DNA from: Rubellicoccus peritrichatus
GTDB taxonomy: Bacteria > Verrucomicrobiota > Verrucomicrobiia > Opitutales > Cerasicoccaceae
Length of the DNA: 64,000 nt
Reading direction: 5' to 3'
NCBI RefSeq assembly: GCF_033100135.1
Contig: NZ_CP136920.1
Coordinates: 558,001 to 622,000 of the forward strand
The notes below the pieces were generated by a model, which was not told where the DNA came from, did no database searches, and saw nothing but the letters and a program-made list of their open reading frames with translations. How positions within the stretch are numbered: position 1 is the stretch's first letter; each line of letters begins with the position of its first letter. A program made the translations under genes and the position numbers. Shown piece by piece: positions 8,037-17,873 of the stretch.

Positions 8037-9962
8037 CTACAAAAAGACCGGTGTAACCACTTCAAGTGCATGCTTGGGCGGGTATATAAACATTTCCTGA
8101 GGCGGTTGGCTGTTTTTGGACAACACCACGAAGAGAATTTTTAACAGGTGCGGCATATCGGTATTGTTCGCGAGAAAAGCCCGTTCACGTGAAAAATGAA
8201 AAACAGTATCATCAAGAGGCAGCTCAATTTGCATACGCTCCTGGATTAGCGGGCCAACACGGGAGAGGTCCGGCCTTTCTCGATACCCAAACCGAAAAGT
8301 GACTCGATAAAAATTTTCCCCCAGTTTCTCTACCTGCTCAAGCCCATCCCCAGGCACAACAGGGCGATAATCCAAATGAGGAATCACTATGATATTGTAT
8401 TCCCGCATGACACCGTAGAAGCGACTGAGGTTTTCCAGAGAACTCGGAACTGTTCGGTAATGCGGCGTCAAGTATACTGCCAGGCCTGGGGCTTTATGGA
8501 TACTTCCCTTATCAATCTTCTCAAAAATCTCCGGCAACTCACGGCGTCGTGAAATCACGCTTTGCGTGATATGCCTGCGTCCGATTTTCCAAGTGACCAT
8601 AACGAGAAAAACCAAGGCTGCGATCAACAAAGGATAGGCGCCTCCCGACCCAATCTTGGTTATATTCGCAATAAAGAACGACAAGTCTACAATCAGGAAG
8701 GCCGCCACAAGTAATATGCTCAGCAGCAAATTCTTGTGCCAGTGTTTCCAGCGAACATAAAAGTATGCCACTGAAGTGATCGCCATTGTTCCGGTCACAG
8801 CAATCCCATAGGCTGATGCCAGATTCTCAGAGCTACGGAAAATCAATACGGTTAAGATACAGGCAATTCCGAGAAACAAATTGACCATCGGAATAAAAAT
8901 TTGTGCCTCAACTTTATCCGATGTGTGAACGATCGGTACATTCGGCCAGAAGCGCATCTGAATCGCTTGCCGCACTAATGAAAACACACCGGAAATGATA
9001 GCCTGTGAAGCAATCACTGTAGCTACTGTAGCCAGCATGACCAAAGCCAATGTCCACCAGCCCTTAGGAATCATTTCAAAGAAAAGATTCTTTGGAATCA
9101 ATTCGTCAGAAAGCAGAAACGCTCCCTGCCCAAGATAGTTTAAAATCAAAGCGGGCATCGCAATAACAAGCCAGGCACGACGAATCGCCGAACGACCAAA
9201 ATGTCCCATATCCGCATAAAGTGCCTCTGCACCAGTCACACACAACACAACCGCTCCAAGCACTCCAAGCGCGTCAATGCGCTCGCGATATAGGAACTCA
9301 AATCCATAGTAAGGATTAACTGCTCGAAGAATTTCAGAGCCATTTGAGATCAACTGATAAAGGCCCATACCTCCAATCGCTATAAACCAAGCCAGCATAA
9401 TCGGCCCGAAAATCATCCCAAGCCCTCCTGTACCGAGTCGTTGCAATACAAACAGCACAAACAAAATCACAAGGGTCAGGGGCACAACATACTGATCAAA
9501 ACCCGGATCGATCACCTCCAAGCCTTCCATGGCACTCAATACGGATATCGCTGGCGTAATCACACCGTCGCCGACAAGCAAAGCACCCCCGAATGCAATA
9601 AGCATGAAAAGGAAGGGAATTCGTTTTGTGTCTGAAAAATACTTCTGAAGCAACGCATGCAGGGCAAAAATCCCCCCCTCCCCTTCATTATCGGCCCTCA
9701 TGATAAAAATGAGATATTTGACGCTGACAACGAAAATCAAGGTCCAGAAAAACAAAGAAACAATCCCCAACACATCCTGATTGAGACGGGCCTTGTCGGC
9801 AAATGCACAAGCAGCATTAAATGAATACAAAGGGCTTGTCCCAATGTCACCGAAAACAACCCCCAGTGCAGCCAGCGTGAGTCCACGTCGCGCTAGTTTG
9901 GATGCTTGAGGATTACCATTCGACGCTGGCGGCGAACCTTCACTTTTCGCTGTTTCCTCCAT
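8037..9962 (-). CDS. kup: Kup-type low-affinity potassium transporter
   Basis: 641 residues, the usual Kup length. The hallmark GVVFGDIGTSPLYSF lies at about 34-48, followed by about 12 hydrophobic segments and a soluble C-terminal domain from about 490. ADNEGEGGIFALHALLQ and GDGVITPAISVLSAMEGLEV are typical Kup motifs. It works as an inner-membrane K+/H+ symporter. The N terminus carries a short Ser/Gly/Asn-rich extension. It starts downstream of the glutaredoxin-like gene and its terminator (10012-10046), so it probably has its own promoter in the 140-bp gap. I see no c-di-AMP riboswitch there. Confidence 0.96.
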   Translation of the reverse strand: MEETAKSEGSPPASNGNPQASKLARRGLTLAALGVVFGDIGTSPLYSFNAACAFADKARLNQDVLGIVSLFFWTLIFVVSVKYLIFIMRADNEGEGGIFALHALLQKYFSDTKRIPFLFMLIAFGGALLVGDGVITPAISVLSAMEGLEVIDPGFDQYVVPLTLVILFVLFVLQRLGTGGLGMIFGPIMLAWFIAIGGMGLYQLISNGSEILRAVNPYYGFEFLYRERIDALGVLGAVVLCVTGAEALYADMGHFGRSAIRRAWLVIAMPALILNYLGQGAFLLSDELIPKNLFFEMIPKGWWTLALVMLATVATVIASQAIISGVFSLVRQAIQMRFWPNVPIVHTSDKVEAQIFIPMVNLFLGIACILTVLIFRSSENLASAYGIAVTGTMAITSVAYFYVRWKHWHKNLLLSILLVAAFLIVDLSFFIANITKIGSGGAYPLLIAALVFLVMVTWKIGRRHITQSVISRRRELPEIFEKIDKGSIHKAPGLAVYLTPHYRTVPSSLENLSRFYGVMREYNIIVIPHLDYRPVVPGDGLEQVEKLGENFYRVTFRFGYRERPDLSRVGPLIQERMQIELPLDDTVFHFSRERAFLANNTDMPHLLKILFVVLSKNSQPPQEMFIYPPKHALEVVTPVFL

Positions 9963-10011
9963 TCAGGTAGCAACTTGATACATCCAGCCAAAGCTGTCGA
10001 GACTGGGAACA

Positions 10012-10046
10012 GAAAACAAAAGGCCGTCACATTGCTGTGACGGCCT
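10012..10046 (-). terminator. Intrinsic terminator after the glutaredoxin-like gene
   Basis: On the minus strand the 10-bp stem AGGCCGTCAC / GTGACGGCCT (10021-10046, 6-base loop) is followed directly by TTTTGTTTTC. It ends the transcript of the gene at 10106-10441 and insulates kup. Confidence 0.85.
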
Positions 10047-10105
10047 TATGAGTCGGGAATTAGTATCCCGGGGGATGGGGTAATTAACCAGGTCGCTCTC
10101 GCGTC

Positions 10106-10441
10106 CTAGAAAAATCGGATAGTTTTTGAAGCCATGCGCTCGTGCTCTTCATCGGTGCAAGGGGCATTGGTTGGCACATCAACCGCCTGTCCGTTCGGCG
10201 CAATAAGGTTATTACTCAAAAGATAATTTTCGACTTCCTCTCCGCTCACATCAGCAAGCATCACACCGTCGACTTCGACACAGGGAGAAAGGGTCTGACC
10301 TGATTTCTCAACCATTTCAGCATAATTATTTGGGTCATTGATGATGTCGATGTCGGTAAATTCGAGATCGTATTTTTTGAAGATCGCACGGACTCCGTTA
10401 CTCCATCCGCAGTATGGCTTTAACCAAGCTTTAATATTCAT
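10106..10441 (-). CDS. Glutaredoxin-like protein with an unusual CGWS active site
   Basis: 111 residues with a glutaredoxin fold pattern. beta1 is MNIKAWLKPYCGWSNG. The helix GVRAIFKKYDLEFTDIDI is followed by GQTLSPCVEVDGVMLADVSGEEVENYL, where SP supplies the cis-proline and DV(S) the C-terminal glutathione-binding turn. The active site reads CGWS in place of CPYC (dithiol) or CGFS (iron-sulfur type). A Cys directly follows the cis-Pro, and another lies in a short tail (NAPCTDEEH). It may act in thiol redox chemistry or carry a cluster; this cannot be decided here. It has its own terminator downstream. Confidence 0.75.
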   Translation of the reverse strand: MNIKAWLKPYCGWSNGVRAIFKKYDLEFTDIDIINDPNNYAEMVEKSGQTLSPCVEVDGVMLADVSGEEVENYLLSNNLIAPNGQAVDVPTNAPCTDEEHERMASKTIRFF

Positions 10442-10563
10442 AATTTTTCAGCTGAATGAACAAGTAATTGTTACTTAATGCAGGAACAGTATTTCTCAAA
10501 AGGGAAAAAATCAACCGACCTTGCAACAAAAAATTCACTTTGCTGTCTCACCATTACCATTTT

Positions 10564-11010
10564 TCACTCAGTCAAATGTGTTTCCACGGGGGCTGCATTA
10601 ACGAAAAATAGGCGCTCTTCGTGCTTCCCAAGGATAAATGACGACGTCAGGCGCTCTTCTATCGCAAATTCAATGACAAATCGCGAATAAGGCTTCAGGT
10701 TGGGATGATATCGTTCTCCCTGGAATTCGTAATCAAAACCGCCATCCGGTCCCAAATCCTCAAAATAGATGGCCTTAATCGGATAATCGATCTCCTGAAC
10801 CAGCGCTTGTTTGACGAAAAAGCGAGTTTCTCCATCAGATACACCCTTCCACCAGAAAAGAGCCATCATGTTATCCACCTCGCCAGATGCATGGGCGTCG
10901 CGATAGCGCTTGGCAAATTCCCGTTCCAGTGAATCGCGCCCCTCTTTGGGAGCACTGCACCCAAGGGTAAGGATTATCCACAAACAAAGCAGGTATGCCG
11001 CGATTCTCAT
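10564..11010 (-). CDS. Predicted lipoprotein of unknown function
   Basis: About 148 residues from the ATG at 11010. This start gives a lipoprotein signal MRIAAYLLCLWIILTLGCSAP with lipobox LTLGC (lipidated Cys at 18). Longer in-frame starts up to 11076 would run through the transaldolase terminator, so I reject them. The mature protein begins with a helical part containing FAKRYRDAHASGEVDNMMALF, a pattern seen in SnoaL/NTF2-like domains, and ends with beta strands. No catalytic motif is visible. It lies downstream of talB but after a terminator, so it is probably a separate unit. Confidence 0.65.
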   Translation of the reverse strand: MRIAAYLLCLWIILTLGCSAPKEGRDSLEREFAKRYRDAHASGEVDNMMALFWWKGVSDGETRFFVKQALVQEIDYPIKAIYFEDLGPDGGFDYEFQGERYHPNLKPYSRFVIEFAIEERLTSSFILGKHEERLFFVNAAPVETHLTE

Positions 11011-11015
11011 GACTT

Positions 11016-11052
11016 GAAACAAAAACCCTTCGGATGATGAATCCGAAGGGTT
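11016..11052 (-). terminator. Intrinsic terminator after transaldolase
   Basis: On the minus strand a 12-bp perfect stem (AACCCTTCGGAT / ATCCGAAGGGTT, 5-base loop, 11024-11052) is followed by TTTGTTTC. It lies 26 bp after the talB stop. Confidence 0.88.
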
Positions 11053-11078
11053 CTGAAAAGAAGTAAAAAGAAACAAAT

Positions 11079-12047
11079 TTACAGCTTCGCTTCGATCAAG
11101 GCCTCAAGCTTGCGGATATCAACAGCAAAACGACGAATACCTTCAGCAAGTTTCTCGGTTGCCATTGCATCTTCATTGAGCATCCAACGGAAGGCCTTTT
11201 CATCGACTTCAATCGGCTCGATGTCCGCTTTTTTCGCGTTCTCGACACTCAAGCGGCATTCCAAAGGCTCATTGCTCGCAGCAAGCTCCTGCAGGAGTTT
11301 CGGGCTGATGGTGAGCAGGTCACAACCTGCAAGATGAATAATCTCACCCGTGTTACGGAAGCTGGCCCCCATAACTTCTGTTTCATGGCCAAACTTCTTG
11401 TAGTAATTGTAAATCTCAGTGACGGAATGAACACCTGGATCTTCCGCGCCCGTGTAGGTCTCACCTGTTTTGGCGTGGTACCAGTCCATTATTCGACCTA
11501 CGAATGGTGAAATCAACTGAGCTTTCACATCGGCACAGGCAATAGCCTGTGCGAGCGAGAACATGAGCGTCATGTTACAATTAATGCCGTCAACCTTGAG
11601 CGCTTCAGCTGCTTTGGCACCTTCCCAGGTAGCGGCCAGTTTGATCAAGATGCGCTCACGGCTGATACCACGGCTCTCGTAAAGGGCGATAATCTCCTTG
11701 GCCATGGCCACACTTGCCTCGGCATCATAAGAGAGGCGGGCATCGACTTCTGTCGAAACGCGACCAGGAACGATAGCGAGGATTTCCTTACCGAAAAGCG
11801 TCAGCAGATCGATTGTGATGCTTCTAACAAGCGCTGAGCCGCTCAAGCTGGTATCACGATCTGCAACTGCTTTATCAAGCAGGACAGCGTATTCTGGCTT
11901 TTCAACAGCCGCCAGGATCAAAGAAGGGTTAGTCGTCGCATCCTGAGGAGCGTATTCTTTGATTGACTCAAAGTCGCCGGTATCGGCTACGACTTTCGTG
12001 TATTGTTTAAGCTGCTCAAGCTGATTTGTGGCAGTTACGGTGTCCAT
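11079..12047 (-). CDS. tal: Transaldolase (TalB type)
   Basis: 322 residues, close to E. coli TalB. It moves a dihydroxyacetone unit between sugar phosphates in the non-oxidative pentose phosphate pathway. The Schiff-base lysine is K136 in [12 protein letters not shown]. The motif DATTNPSLI at 36-44 and [16 protein letters not shown] at 93-108 are diagnostic, and a D in VVADTGDF serves as the acid/base residue. The gene is probably single, with a strong terminator downstream and the DUF423 gene 70 bp upstream in the same direction. Nothing is unusual. Confidence 0.97.
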   Translation of the reverse strand: MDTVTATNQLEQLKQYTKVVADTGDFESIKEYAPQDATTNPSLILAAVEKPEYAVLLDKAVADRDTSLSGSALVRSITIDLLTLFGKEILAIVPGRVSTEVDARLSYDAEASVAMAKEIIALYESRGISRERILIKLAATWEGAKAAEALKVDGINCNMTLMFSLAQAIACADVKAQLISPFVGRIMDWYHAKTGETYTGAEDPGVHSVTEIYNYYKKFGHETEVMGASFRNTGEIIHLAGCDLLTISPKLLQELAASNEPLECRLSVENAKKADIEPIEVDEKAFRWMLNEDAMATEKLAEGIRRFAVDIRKLEALIEAKL

Positions 12048-12117
12048 GACTTAGGTTGTATATGTTCGTAAAAAGCTGGCTTGAACCGCAAACCAGACAG
12101 TTAGAAAGTAATCTCGG

Positions 12118-12519
12118 CTATTCCGGTCTGCTTTTCAACCCTATAACTCCTAAAACCCCAAGCAAAAGCCAACCAAGGATCAATAAAAGGCCACCAATTG
12201 GCGTGATTGGCCCCAGCCACTTGGGCCCGCCGAGTGCCAGCCAGTAAAGCGAACCGCTAAAAAACAAGATGCCGAAGCCCCAAAGAAAGGCAATGGAAGT
12301 ATAGATGGCTTTTTTCGGCCATAACATTGCCAAAACAGCAACAATCCCCAGCGCTAAAGTGTGAAACAGCTGATAATCGACCGCTGTTTCCCAAACTCGG
12401 AGCATATTTGCCTCCACCAGCCTATCGTGCAGCGCATGAGCACCAAAAGCGCCTAGAACAACCCCAAAAAATCCGCACAAACTGCTGATAATCAATATAG
12501 TAGAAGATTTTTTGTTCAT
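12118..12519 (-). CDS. DUF423 family inner-membrane protein (YgdD-like)
   Basis: 133 residues with four hydrophobic segments. Family hallmarks are GFFGVVLGAFGAHALHDRL near the N terminus and WETAVDYQLFHTLAL in the middle. The remaining segments are AIAFLWGFGILFFSGSLYW and GPITPIGGLLLILGWLLL. The family has no established biochemical role. It is 70 bp upstream of talB on the same strand. Confidence 0.88.
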   Translation of the reverse strand: MNKKSSTILIISSLCGFFGVVLGAFGAHALHDRLVEANMLRVWETAVDYQLFHTLALGIVAVLAMLWPKKAIYTSIAFLWGFGILFFSGSLYWLALGGPKWLGPITPIGGLLLILGWLLLGVLGVIGLKSRPE

Positions 12520-12691
12520 GTATTTTTATGATTGATCAAAAAAGATTCGCCACTAGTTTCATCCCCGTCTCTTGAGCTTATTCCGTTCTATTTGAGAAAA
12601 AACTTGATTTTTTGAACGAAAACGCACAAAAGTCGTCGTTGAGTCTACCTAAGACTCTAACCAACTAAACAACTACAAACTAGACTAAATA

Positions 12692-13474
12692 ATGAAAAAG
12701 TTCATCGCATCCCTTGCGATCGCAACTGCAGCAGCAGGTCTTTCCGCTCAGGAAACCGGCAGCAGCATTAGCGATCTGTCTATCACCGGAACATTCGATT
12801 TCGAAACACAGTATGTTTTCCGTGGTGTCGCACTTGCTCAGCAGAGCTTCCAGCCTTCCGTAGAATTCGGTTTCCCAGTATTGGGTGGCGATCTCTACAC
12901 TGGTGTTTGGACCAATCAGCCAATCACTAATGGCACCGCTAACGAAATCGATTTCTATGGTGGTTTCGCATATCCTGTAACGGACATGTTCACCGTTGAC
13001 GTAGGTTTCACATACTACTGGTACCCCGAAGGTGTCGGCGCGACTCCTGGTATCAGCCAGACTCGTGAAATCTATGTTGGTGTAAGCGCTGACGTTATTC
13101 TTAGCCCAGCACTTTACTTCTACTATGATTTCGATCTAGAGCAGACTGTGCTCGAAGGTTCGATCGGTTATTCTTTCGACCTCGGTGAATACATCGGCAC
13201 AGAAGGTGTTTCCTTTGACCTTGGTGGATACCTCGGCTGGTTGAATGCTGACGCAGCTAACGGCTCACAGCGCGGTGGCGTTGCTAAGGCTGGTAACGGC
13301 TACACCTACCTCGGTGTTACAGCTGACCTCGTTTACGCTTTCAGCGAAAACGTATCATCATCACTCGGTGTCCGTTACTCATACAACAATGACGGAACCT
13401 TGGCTCAAGGTGCCATCACAACTGGTAAGGAAAACAACCTCTGGTTCGGCGCAACTCTCGGTTTCGCTTACTAA
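12692..13474 (+). CDS. TorF-like outer-membrane beta-barrel protein
   Basis: 260 residues with a signal peptide (MKKFIASLAIATAAAGLSAQ). Alternating aromatic/hydrophobic strands end in LWFGATLGFAY, whose terminal aromatic fits insertion by BamA. The pattern TFDFETQYVFRGVALAQQSFQPSVEF is like the TorF / TIGR02001 putative porin family, where RG followed by a conserved Q-x-S-P-like segment is common. Each end is well insulated, with a 170-bp upstream region and a very strong terminator. Codon use looks biased (GGT, TTC, GAC), which suggests high expression. The solute is unknown. Confidence 0.75.
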   Translation: MKKFIASLAIATAAAGLSAQETGSSISDLSITGTFDFETQYVFRGVALAQQSFQPSVEFGFPVLGGDLYTGVWTNQPITNGTANEIDFYGGFAYPVTDMFTVDVGFTYYWYPEGVGATPGISQTREIYVGVSADVILSPALYFYYDFDLEQTVLEGSIGYSFDLGEYIGTEGVSFDLGGYLGWLNADAANGSQRGGVAKAGNGYTYLGVTADLVYAFSENVSSSLGVRYSYNNDGTLAQGAITTGKENNLWFGATLGFAY

Positions 13475-13504
13475 GTTCGTTTTTCGAGTTTAAACAATTT
13501 TCGA

Positions 13505-13540
13505 AAACCCGCGTCTTAGGACGCGGGTTTTTTTTATTTT
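13505..13540 (+). terminator. Strong intrinsic terminator after the outer-membrane protein
   Basis: An 11-bp stem AAACCCGCGTC / GACGCGGGTTT with a TTAG loop is followed by TTTTTATTTT. It lies 30 bp after the stop at 13474. Confidence 0.95.
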
Positions 13541-13644
13541 CCATCTCTGACATTTCTAACAACAAGCTTTCCTATTAACCTGGCACATAGCGGATTGACC
13601 CGGGAAAGGATTTTCCCCAGCTTCGTCCGTTTCTTATACCTGAC

Positions 13645-16233
13645 ATGGCATCGACCGGCAACACCTACAACCCAGCGGAGATCGAACCTCGCTGGCAGCA
13701 ATATTGGAGTGATCCTGAAAATGGCGGCCGCTTTTTTAAAGCAACCGAAAATAAGGAGGGTGAGCCTTACTATATCCTCGATATGTTCCCCTACCCGTCT
13801 GGCGCAGGCCTACACCTTGGACATATCGAAAACTATACTGCGACAGATACCCTCAAGCGCTTCAAGATCGCCCAGGGCCACAATGTCCTCCATCCCATGG
13901 GTTGGGATGCCTTTGGCCTCCCAACCGAGCAATACGCCATCAAAACAGGTGAGAAACCAGAGAAGGTAACCGCTGAGAATGTCGCAACTTACAAACGCCA
14001 ACTCGCACGGGCTGGTTTCGTCTACGACTGGAGTCGCGAAGTCAATACCACCGATCCTGGTTACTTTCGCTGGACACAATGGATTTTCCTAAAGCTTTTC
14101 AAAGCTGGCCTGGCTTATGTGGATGCAAAACCTGTCTGGTACTGCCCGGAGCTTGGCACCGTTCTCGCCAATGAAGAAGTCCTCAACACCTCCCAAGGCC
14201 CACGCTCGGAACGTGGTAACTTCCCGGTTGAACGGCGCCCACTGCGCCAATGGGTTCTGCGCATCACTGAATACGCGGACAAACTGCTCGATGGTCTTGA
14301 TGACCTCGATTGGCCGGACTCCACCAAACGCCTGCAGGCAAACTGGATAGGCAAAAGCACAGGTGCCGAAGTCACCTTTGAAGTGGATGGTCACGAGGAC
14401 AGCCTGACCGTCTTCACGACCCGACCAGACACACTTTTCGGCGCAACTTACATGGTAGTCGCCCCAGAGCACCCATTAGTCGAGAAAATCACCTCGGACG
14501 AGCAGCGTGAAGCCGTCACTGCCTACATCGAGAAAGCTAAAAGCAAGAGCGATCTTGAACGCGCCGAGCTCTCCAAGGAGAAAAGCGGTGAACCAACTGG
14601 TGCTTTCGCAATCAACCCGGTAAATGGCAAACGCATCCCAATCTGGGTCGCCGACTACGTTCTGATTACTTACGGAACCGGTGCGATCATGGCAGTTCCA
14701 GCCCACGATGAGCGTGACTTCGAATTTGCGAAGAAATTCGGTCTCGAAATCACTCAAGTCATTTTTCCGGAAGACGGGACTGACGAGTTACATGAAGCCT
14801 ACACCGGCGATGGTAAACTTGGTAATTCCGATATCCTTGACGGCTTGAATGTCGCAGACGCGAAAGTAAAGATCACAGCCAAACTTGAATCTGAAAATCG
14901 CGGCAAGGAAGCCGTAAACTACAAGCTGCGCGACTGGCTCTTTTCTCGCCAACGTTATTGGGGCGAACCATTCCCCATTGTTTGGATTAAAGAAGCCGAT
15001 TACGCGAAGCTGAGTGACGCAGTGAAAGCCACTGGCCCAACTGAACCCGTTCGCTGCGAAATGGAAGGCGAAACCTGGGTGGCCGTTCCACTGCCGGAGG
15101 AACAATTACCTTTGGAACTCCCAGAAGTTGAAAGCTATGCACCATCTGGCGATGGACAAAGCCCATTGGCAAATGCCGGTGAGTGGCTACAGGTCGCACT
15201 CAATCCCGAAACAGGCGAGATCGTTTCCAGGGAGGAAGGCAATGATTCCGCCATCAATGGATTACGGGAAACCAACACGATGCCGCAATGGGCAGGGTCG
15301 TGCTGGTATTATTTGCGCTACCTTGATCCCAACAACACGAGTGCACCCATTTCCCATGAAATCGAGCAATACTGGGGCATGCCCAAGTGGTATGTCGGTG
15401 GCGCGGAACATGCCGTCCTCCACCTCCTATACGCACGTTTCTGGCATCGGTTTCTTTATGACCAGGGCGTTCTGACAACCAAGGAACCCTTCACGAAACT
15501 TTTCCATCAGGGAATCATTCTGGGCGAAGACGGAGAAAAGATGTCCAAAAGCCGAGGTAATGTGGCCAGCCCTGATGATGTGATCGACAACTATGGGTCT
15601 GACGCCCTGAGAATGTTTATCATGTTCCTGGGGCCACTTGAAGCGATGAAGCCATGGAATCCGCAGGGCATCGAGGGTATCGCACGCTTTCTGAAAAAGC
15701 TTTGGCGTGAGTTTGCTGGCGACGACAACGGTGCTGAAAGCAAAGTCGCATCAGATGCCGAAGACAGTGCCGAAACCATCAAGATCCTGCACCAAACGAT
15801 CAAGAAAGTGACTGAGGATTATGAAGCCTTGTCCTTCAATACCGCAATTTCGCAAATGATGATTTGCATCAATCATCTGGGTAAAATCGAAAAGGTATCG
15901 AGACAAAGCGCGGAAGCTTTCCTGCAACTCCTGGCGCCACTTGCACCTCATATAGCTGAGGAGCTATGGTCTCGCCTTGGCAACAATGACAGCATTCTGG
16001 CATCCGGCTGGCCGAAATTCGATGCGTCAAAGCTCGTTGAGGATACCGTCAAACTCATGGTCCAGATCAATGGGAAACTCCGTGGAGAGTTGGAAATTGG
16101 CAAAGACACGCCCAAGGATGAAGTATTGGCCACTGCCAAAGCATTGGACAAAATACTTCCTCACCTTGATGGAAAGAACATCGTAAAGGAGATTTACGTT
16201 CCAGGCAGGATCGTTAATCTCGTCGTGAAATGA
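13645..16233 (+). CDS. leuS: Leucyl-tRNA synthetase
   Basis: 862 residues, a class I synthetase that charges tRNA-Leu. The HIGH-type motif is HLGH at 57-60 within YPSGAGLHLGHIENY, and KMSKS is at 632-636 (GEKMSKSRGN). The CP1 editing domain lies between, with the threonine-rich VFTTRPDTLFGATYMVVAPEHP segment near 253. The anticodon-binding helices and the small C-terminal domain with VQINGKLRGELEI near 812 complete the protein. The stop overlaps the start of the FecR-like gene (ATGA), so leuS, that gene and lpxI form an operon. Confidence 0.98.
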   Translation: MASTGNTYNPAEIEPRWQQYWSDPENGGRFFKATENKEGEPYYILDMFPYPSGAGLHLGHIENYTATDTLKRFKIAQGHNVLHPMGWDAFGLPTEQYAIKTGEKPEKVTAENVATYKRQLARAGFVYDWSREVNTTDPGYFRWTQWIFLKLFKAGLAYVDAKPVWYCPELGTVLANEEVLNTSQGPRSERGNFPVERRPLRQWVLRITEYADKLLDGLDDLDWPDSTKRLQANWIGKSTGAEVTFEVDGHEDSLTVFTTRPDTLFGATYMVVAPEHPLVEKITSDEQREAVTAYIEKAKSKSDLERAELSKEKSGEPTGAFAINPVNGKRIPIWVADYVLITYGTGAIMAVPAHDERDFEFAKKFGLEITQVIFPEDGTDELHEAYTGDGKLGNSDILDGLNVADAKVKITAKLESENRGKEAVNYKLRDWLFSRQRYWGEPFPIVWIKEADYAKLSDAVKATGPTEPVRCEMEGETWVAVPLPEEQLPLELPEVESYAPSGDGQSPLANAGEWLQVALNPETGEIVSREEGNDSAINGLRETNTMPQWAGSCWYYLRYLDPNNTSAPISHEIEQYWGMPKWYVGGAEHAVLHLLYARFWHRFLYDQGVLTTKEPFTKLFHQGIILGEDGEKMSKSRGNVASPDDVIDNYGSDALRMFIMFLGPLEAMKPWNPQGIEGIARFLKKLWREFAGDDNGAESKVASDAEDSAETIKILHQTIKKVTEDYEALSFNTAISQMMICINHLGKIEKVSRQSAEAFLQLLAPLAPHIAEELWSRLGNNDSILASGWPKFDASKLVEDTVKLMVQINGKLRGELEIGKDTPKDEVLATAKALDKILPHLDGKNIVKEIYVPGRIVNLVVK

Positions 16234-17012
16234 TTTCTTTCCGCCCCATGCCCCTGATAACGGCAGGTGCTCTGCTCCTCCTAGGCTTAGCCCAAACGCA
16301 AAGCTTGGGAGCGGATCTACCGAGTAGTATGATCATTGAAAGCCTTCGCGGCTCAGTCATGATTGGAGACGATCAGGCAGAGAAGCATCAAGTTGTCCTG
16401 GCGAGTGGAAATAAAATCGAAACCGGAGAGGATAGTTTTGTGGCTGTCGTCCTATCCAATGGCCTTTCAATCTATTGCGGACCGGAATCTCATCTGGAAA
16501 TAACTGAAGCACATCAAGAGGCGTTCGCCGACTTTTATGCTGCGAGTGAGTTCGAGGACAGTGTTTCAACCATTGAGCTCAAGTTAGTTGAAGGTGGATT
16601 CGGCTTCGATCAACCTGATCCAAATCCGACATCCACGCTCAGCATCGAAACACGATATGGGGAAATCGAAGGTGATGCCAGTAGCTTTGCAATAGTGCTT
16701 GGAAATCGAGAAGGAAAAGTTGGAACCCTAAATGGCAGTCTCTATTTTATTTCGGATCAGGATAAACGCAGGTTTGTTGCCGAGGATGAGGCACTGGATT
16801 TAGCAATGGCATCACAAGAAGCCAGCGCCAGGGCACTAACCCCTTTGCGCGCAACAGGACGGGAAGTATTTCGCCCATTAGTTGAACCAGCGGAACGCGC
16901 GCGAAAGAGAGTCCTAATTACAGAAGTGGATGGGGCTGCAACTTTTAAAACAGTTATCACTCCAGAAAGTACCGATGGAGCAGCCTTCAACGACTATCGT
17001 CTGCCCCGGTGA
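16230..17012 (+). CDS. FecR-like periplasmic protein
   Basis: 260 residues starting at an ATG that overlaps the leuS stop. A signal peptide is clear (LITAGALLLLGLAQTQSLGA). The next part reads like a FecR domain: a RGSVMIG strand, VVLASGNKIETGEDSFVAVVLSNGLSIYCGPESHLEI, then beta-rich repeats. Such domains occur in surface or regulatory proteins and bind unknown ligands. The C-terminal third is Arg/Glu-rich with no recognisable motif. There is no sigma factor or TonB receptor nearby, so a FecR signalling role is not supported. Confidence 0.65.
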   Translation: MISFRPMPLITAGALLLLGLAQTQSLGADLPSSMIIESLRGSVMIGDDQAEKHQVVLASGNKIETGEDSFVAVVLSNGLSIYCGPESHLEITEAHQEAFADFYAASEFEDSVSTIELKLVEGGFGFDQPDPNPTSTLSIETRYGEIEGDASSFAIVLGNREGKVGTLNGSLYFISDQDKRRFVAEDEALDLAMASQEASARALTPLRATGREVFRPLVEPAERARKRVLITEVDGAATFKTVITPESTDGAAFNDYRLPR

Positions 17013-17018
17013 TTTGAC

Positions 17019-17858
17019 ATGGTCTCACGCTTTCTTCCTCAGGACTTTGATCCACAAAAGTCACTCGCCGTCATAGCAGGGCGTGGCTTTTATCCCGTGC
17101 TAACAGTTGAACTCGCTCGAGCGCAAAGCATCAAAGTCCAACTGATTGCCTTTGAAGGAGAAACACGGGAGGAACTTTTTGACTCTTTTGCGCCTGAAGA
17201 TCGTAAATGGATCAAAGTTGGCCAAGTCGGTCACATGCTCAAAGCTCTGCAAAAGTTCGGAGCCGGTTACGCCATCATGGCTGGGCAGATTACACCACGC
17301 CGACTTTTCAAAGGCCTGCATCCGGACATCAAAGCAGTCAAGATTCTTGCTTCTCTAAAAGAGCGTAATGCAGAAACCATTTTCGGTGCTCTGGCGACAG
17401 AGATAAAGAACATTGGCGTGCATCAACTCGATGCCCGTGCCTTTCTCGATAGCGAAATGGCAGACGAAGGATTGATGGCCAAAGGCCGCTATCAGCCAGA
17501 AGCCGACACCTTGGAGCATGGAATTCGTATAGCCAAAGAAATCGCACGGCTTGATATTGGTCAGGGTGTTGTCGTTTCACGAGGCACAGTCCTGGCAGTG
17601 GAAGCATTCGAAGGAACGGACCCCATGCTAAAACGCTCCGGTACATTCGGCGCCAAAGAAACACTCTTCATCAAAACTGTAAAGCCCGGTCAGGACACCC
17701 GCTTTGACGTTCCTGTTTTCGGCATGCAGACTCTGGACGTCATGACTGAAGCCGGCATCACTGCCGCCGCCCTCGAAGCCAGCAATACGATCATCCTCGA
17801 AAAAGAAAACGTCTTAATGGAAGCAAAGAAACGGAAGATCACGCTCTTGGGTTATTGA
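17019..17858 (+). CDS. lpxI: UDP-2,3-diacylglucosamine diphosphatase LpxI
   Basis: 279 residues, typical for LpxI (formerly DUF1009). The enzyme cleaves UDP-2,3-diacylglucosamine to lipid X and UMP in lipid A synthesis at the inner membrane face; it replaces LpxH in many bacteria. Seen here are SLAVIAGRGFYPVLTVELA at the N terminus, AGQITPRRLFKGLHPD near 87-102, GALATEIKNIGV, DIGQGVVVSRGTVLAVEAFEGTD near 185-205, and VPVFGMQTLDVMTEAGITAAALEA near 230. It supports a lipopolysaccharide-bearing outer membrane. It ends before a long palindromic repeat shared with the convergent nhaC gene. Confidence 0.95.
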   Translation: MVSRFLPQDFDPQKSLAVIAGRGFYPVLTVELARAQSIKVQLIAFEGETREELFDSFAPEDRKWIKVGQVGHMLKALQKFGAGYAIMAGQITPRRLFKGLHPDIKAVKILASLKERNAETIFGALATEIKNIGVHQLDARAFLDSEMADEGLMAKGRYQPEADTLEHGIRIAKEIARLDIGQGVVVSRGTVLAVEAFEGTDPMLKRSGTFGAKETLFIKTVKPGQDTRFDVPVFGMQTLDVMTEAGITAAALEASNTIILEKENVLMEAKKRKITLLGY

Positions 17859-17873
17859 TCGTATTCTACAAAG

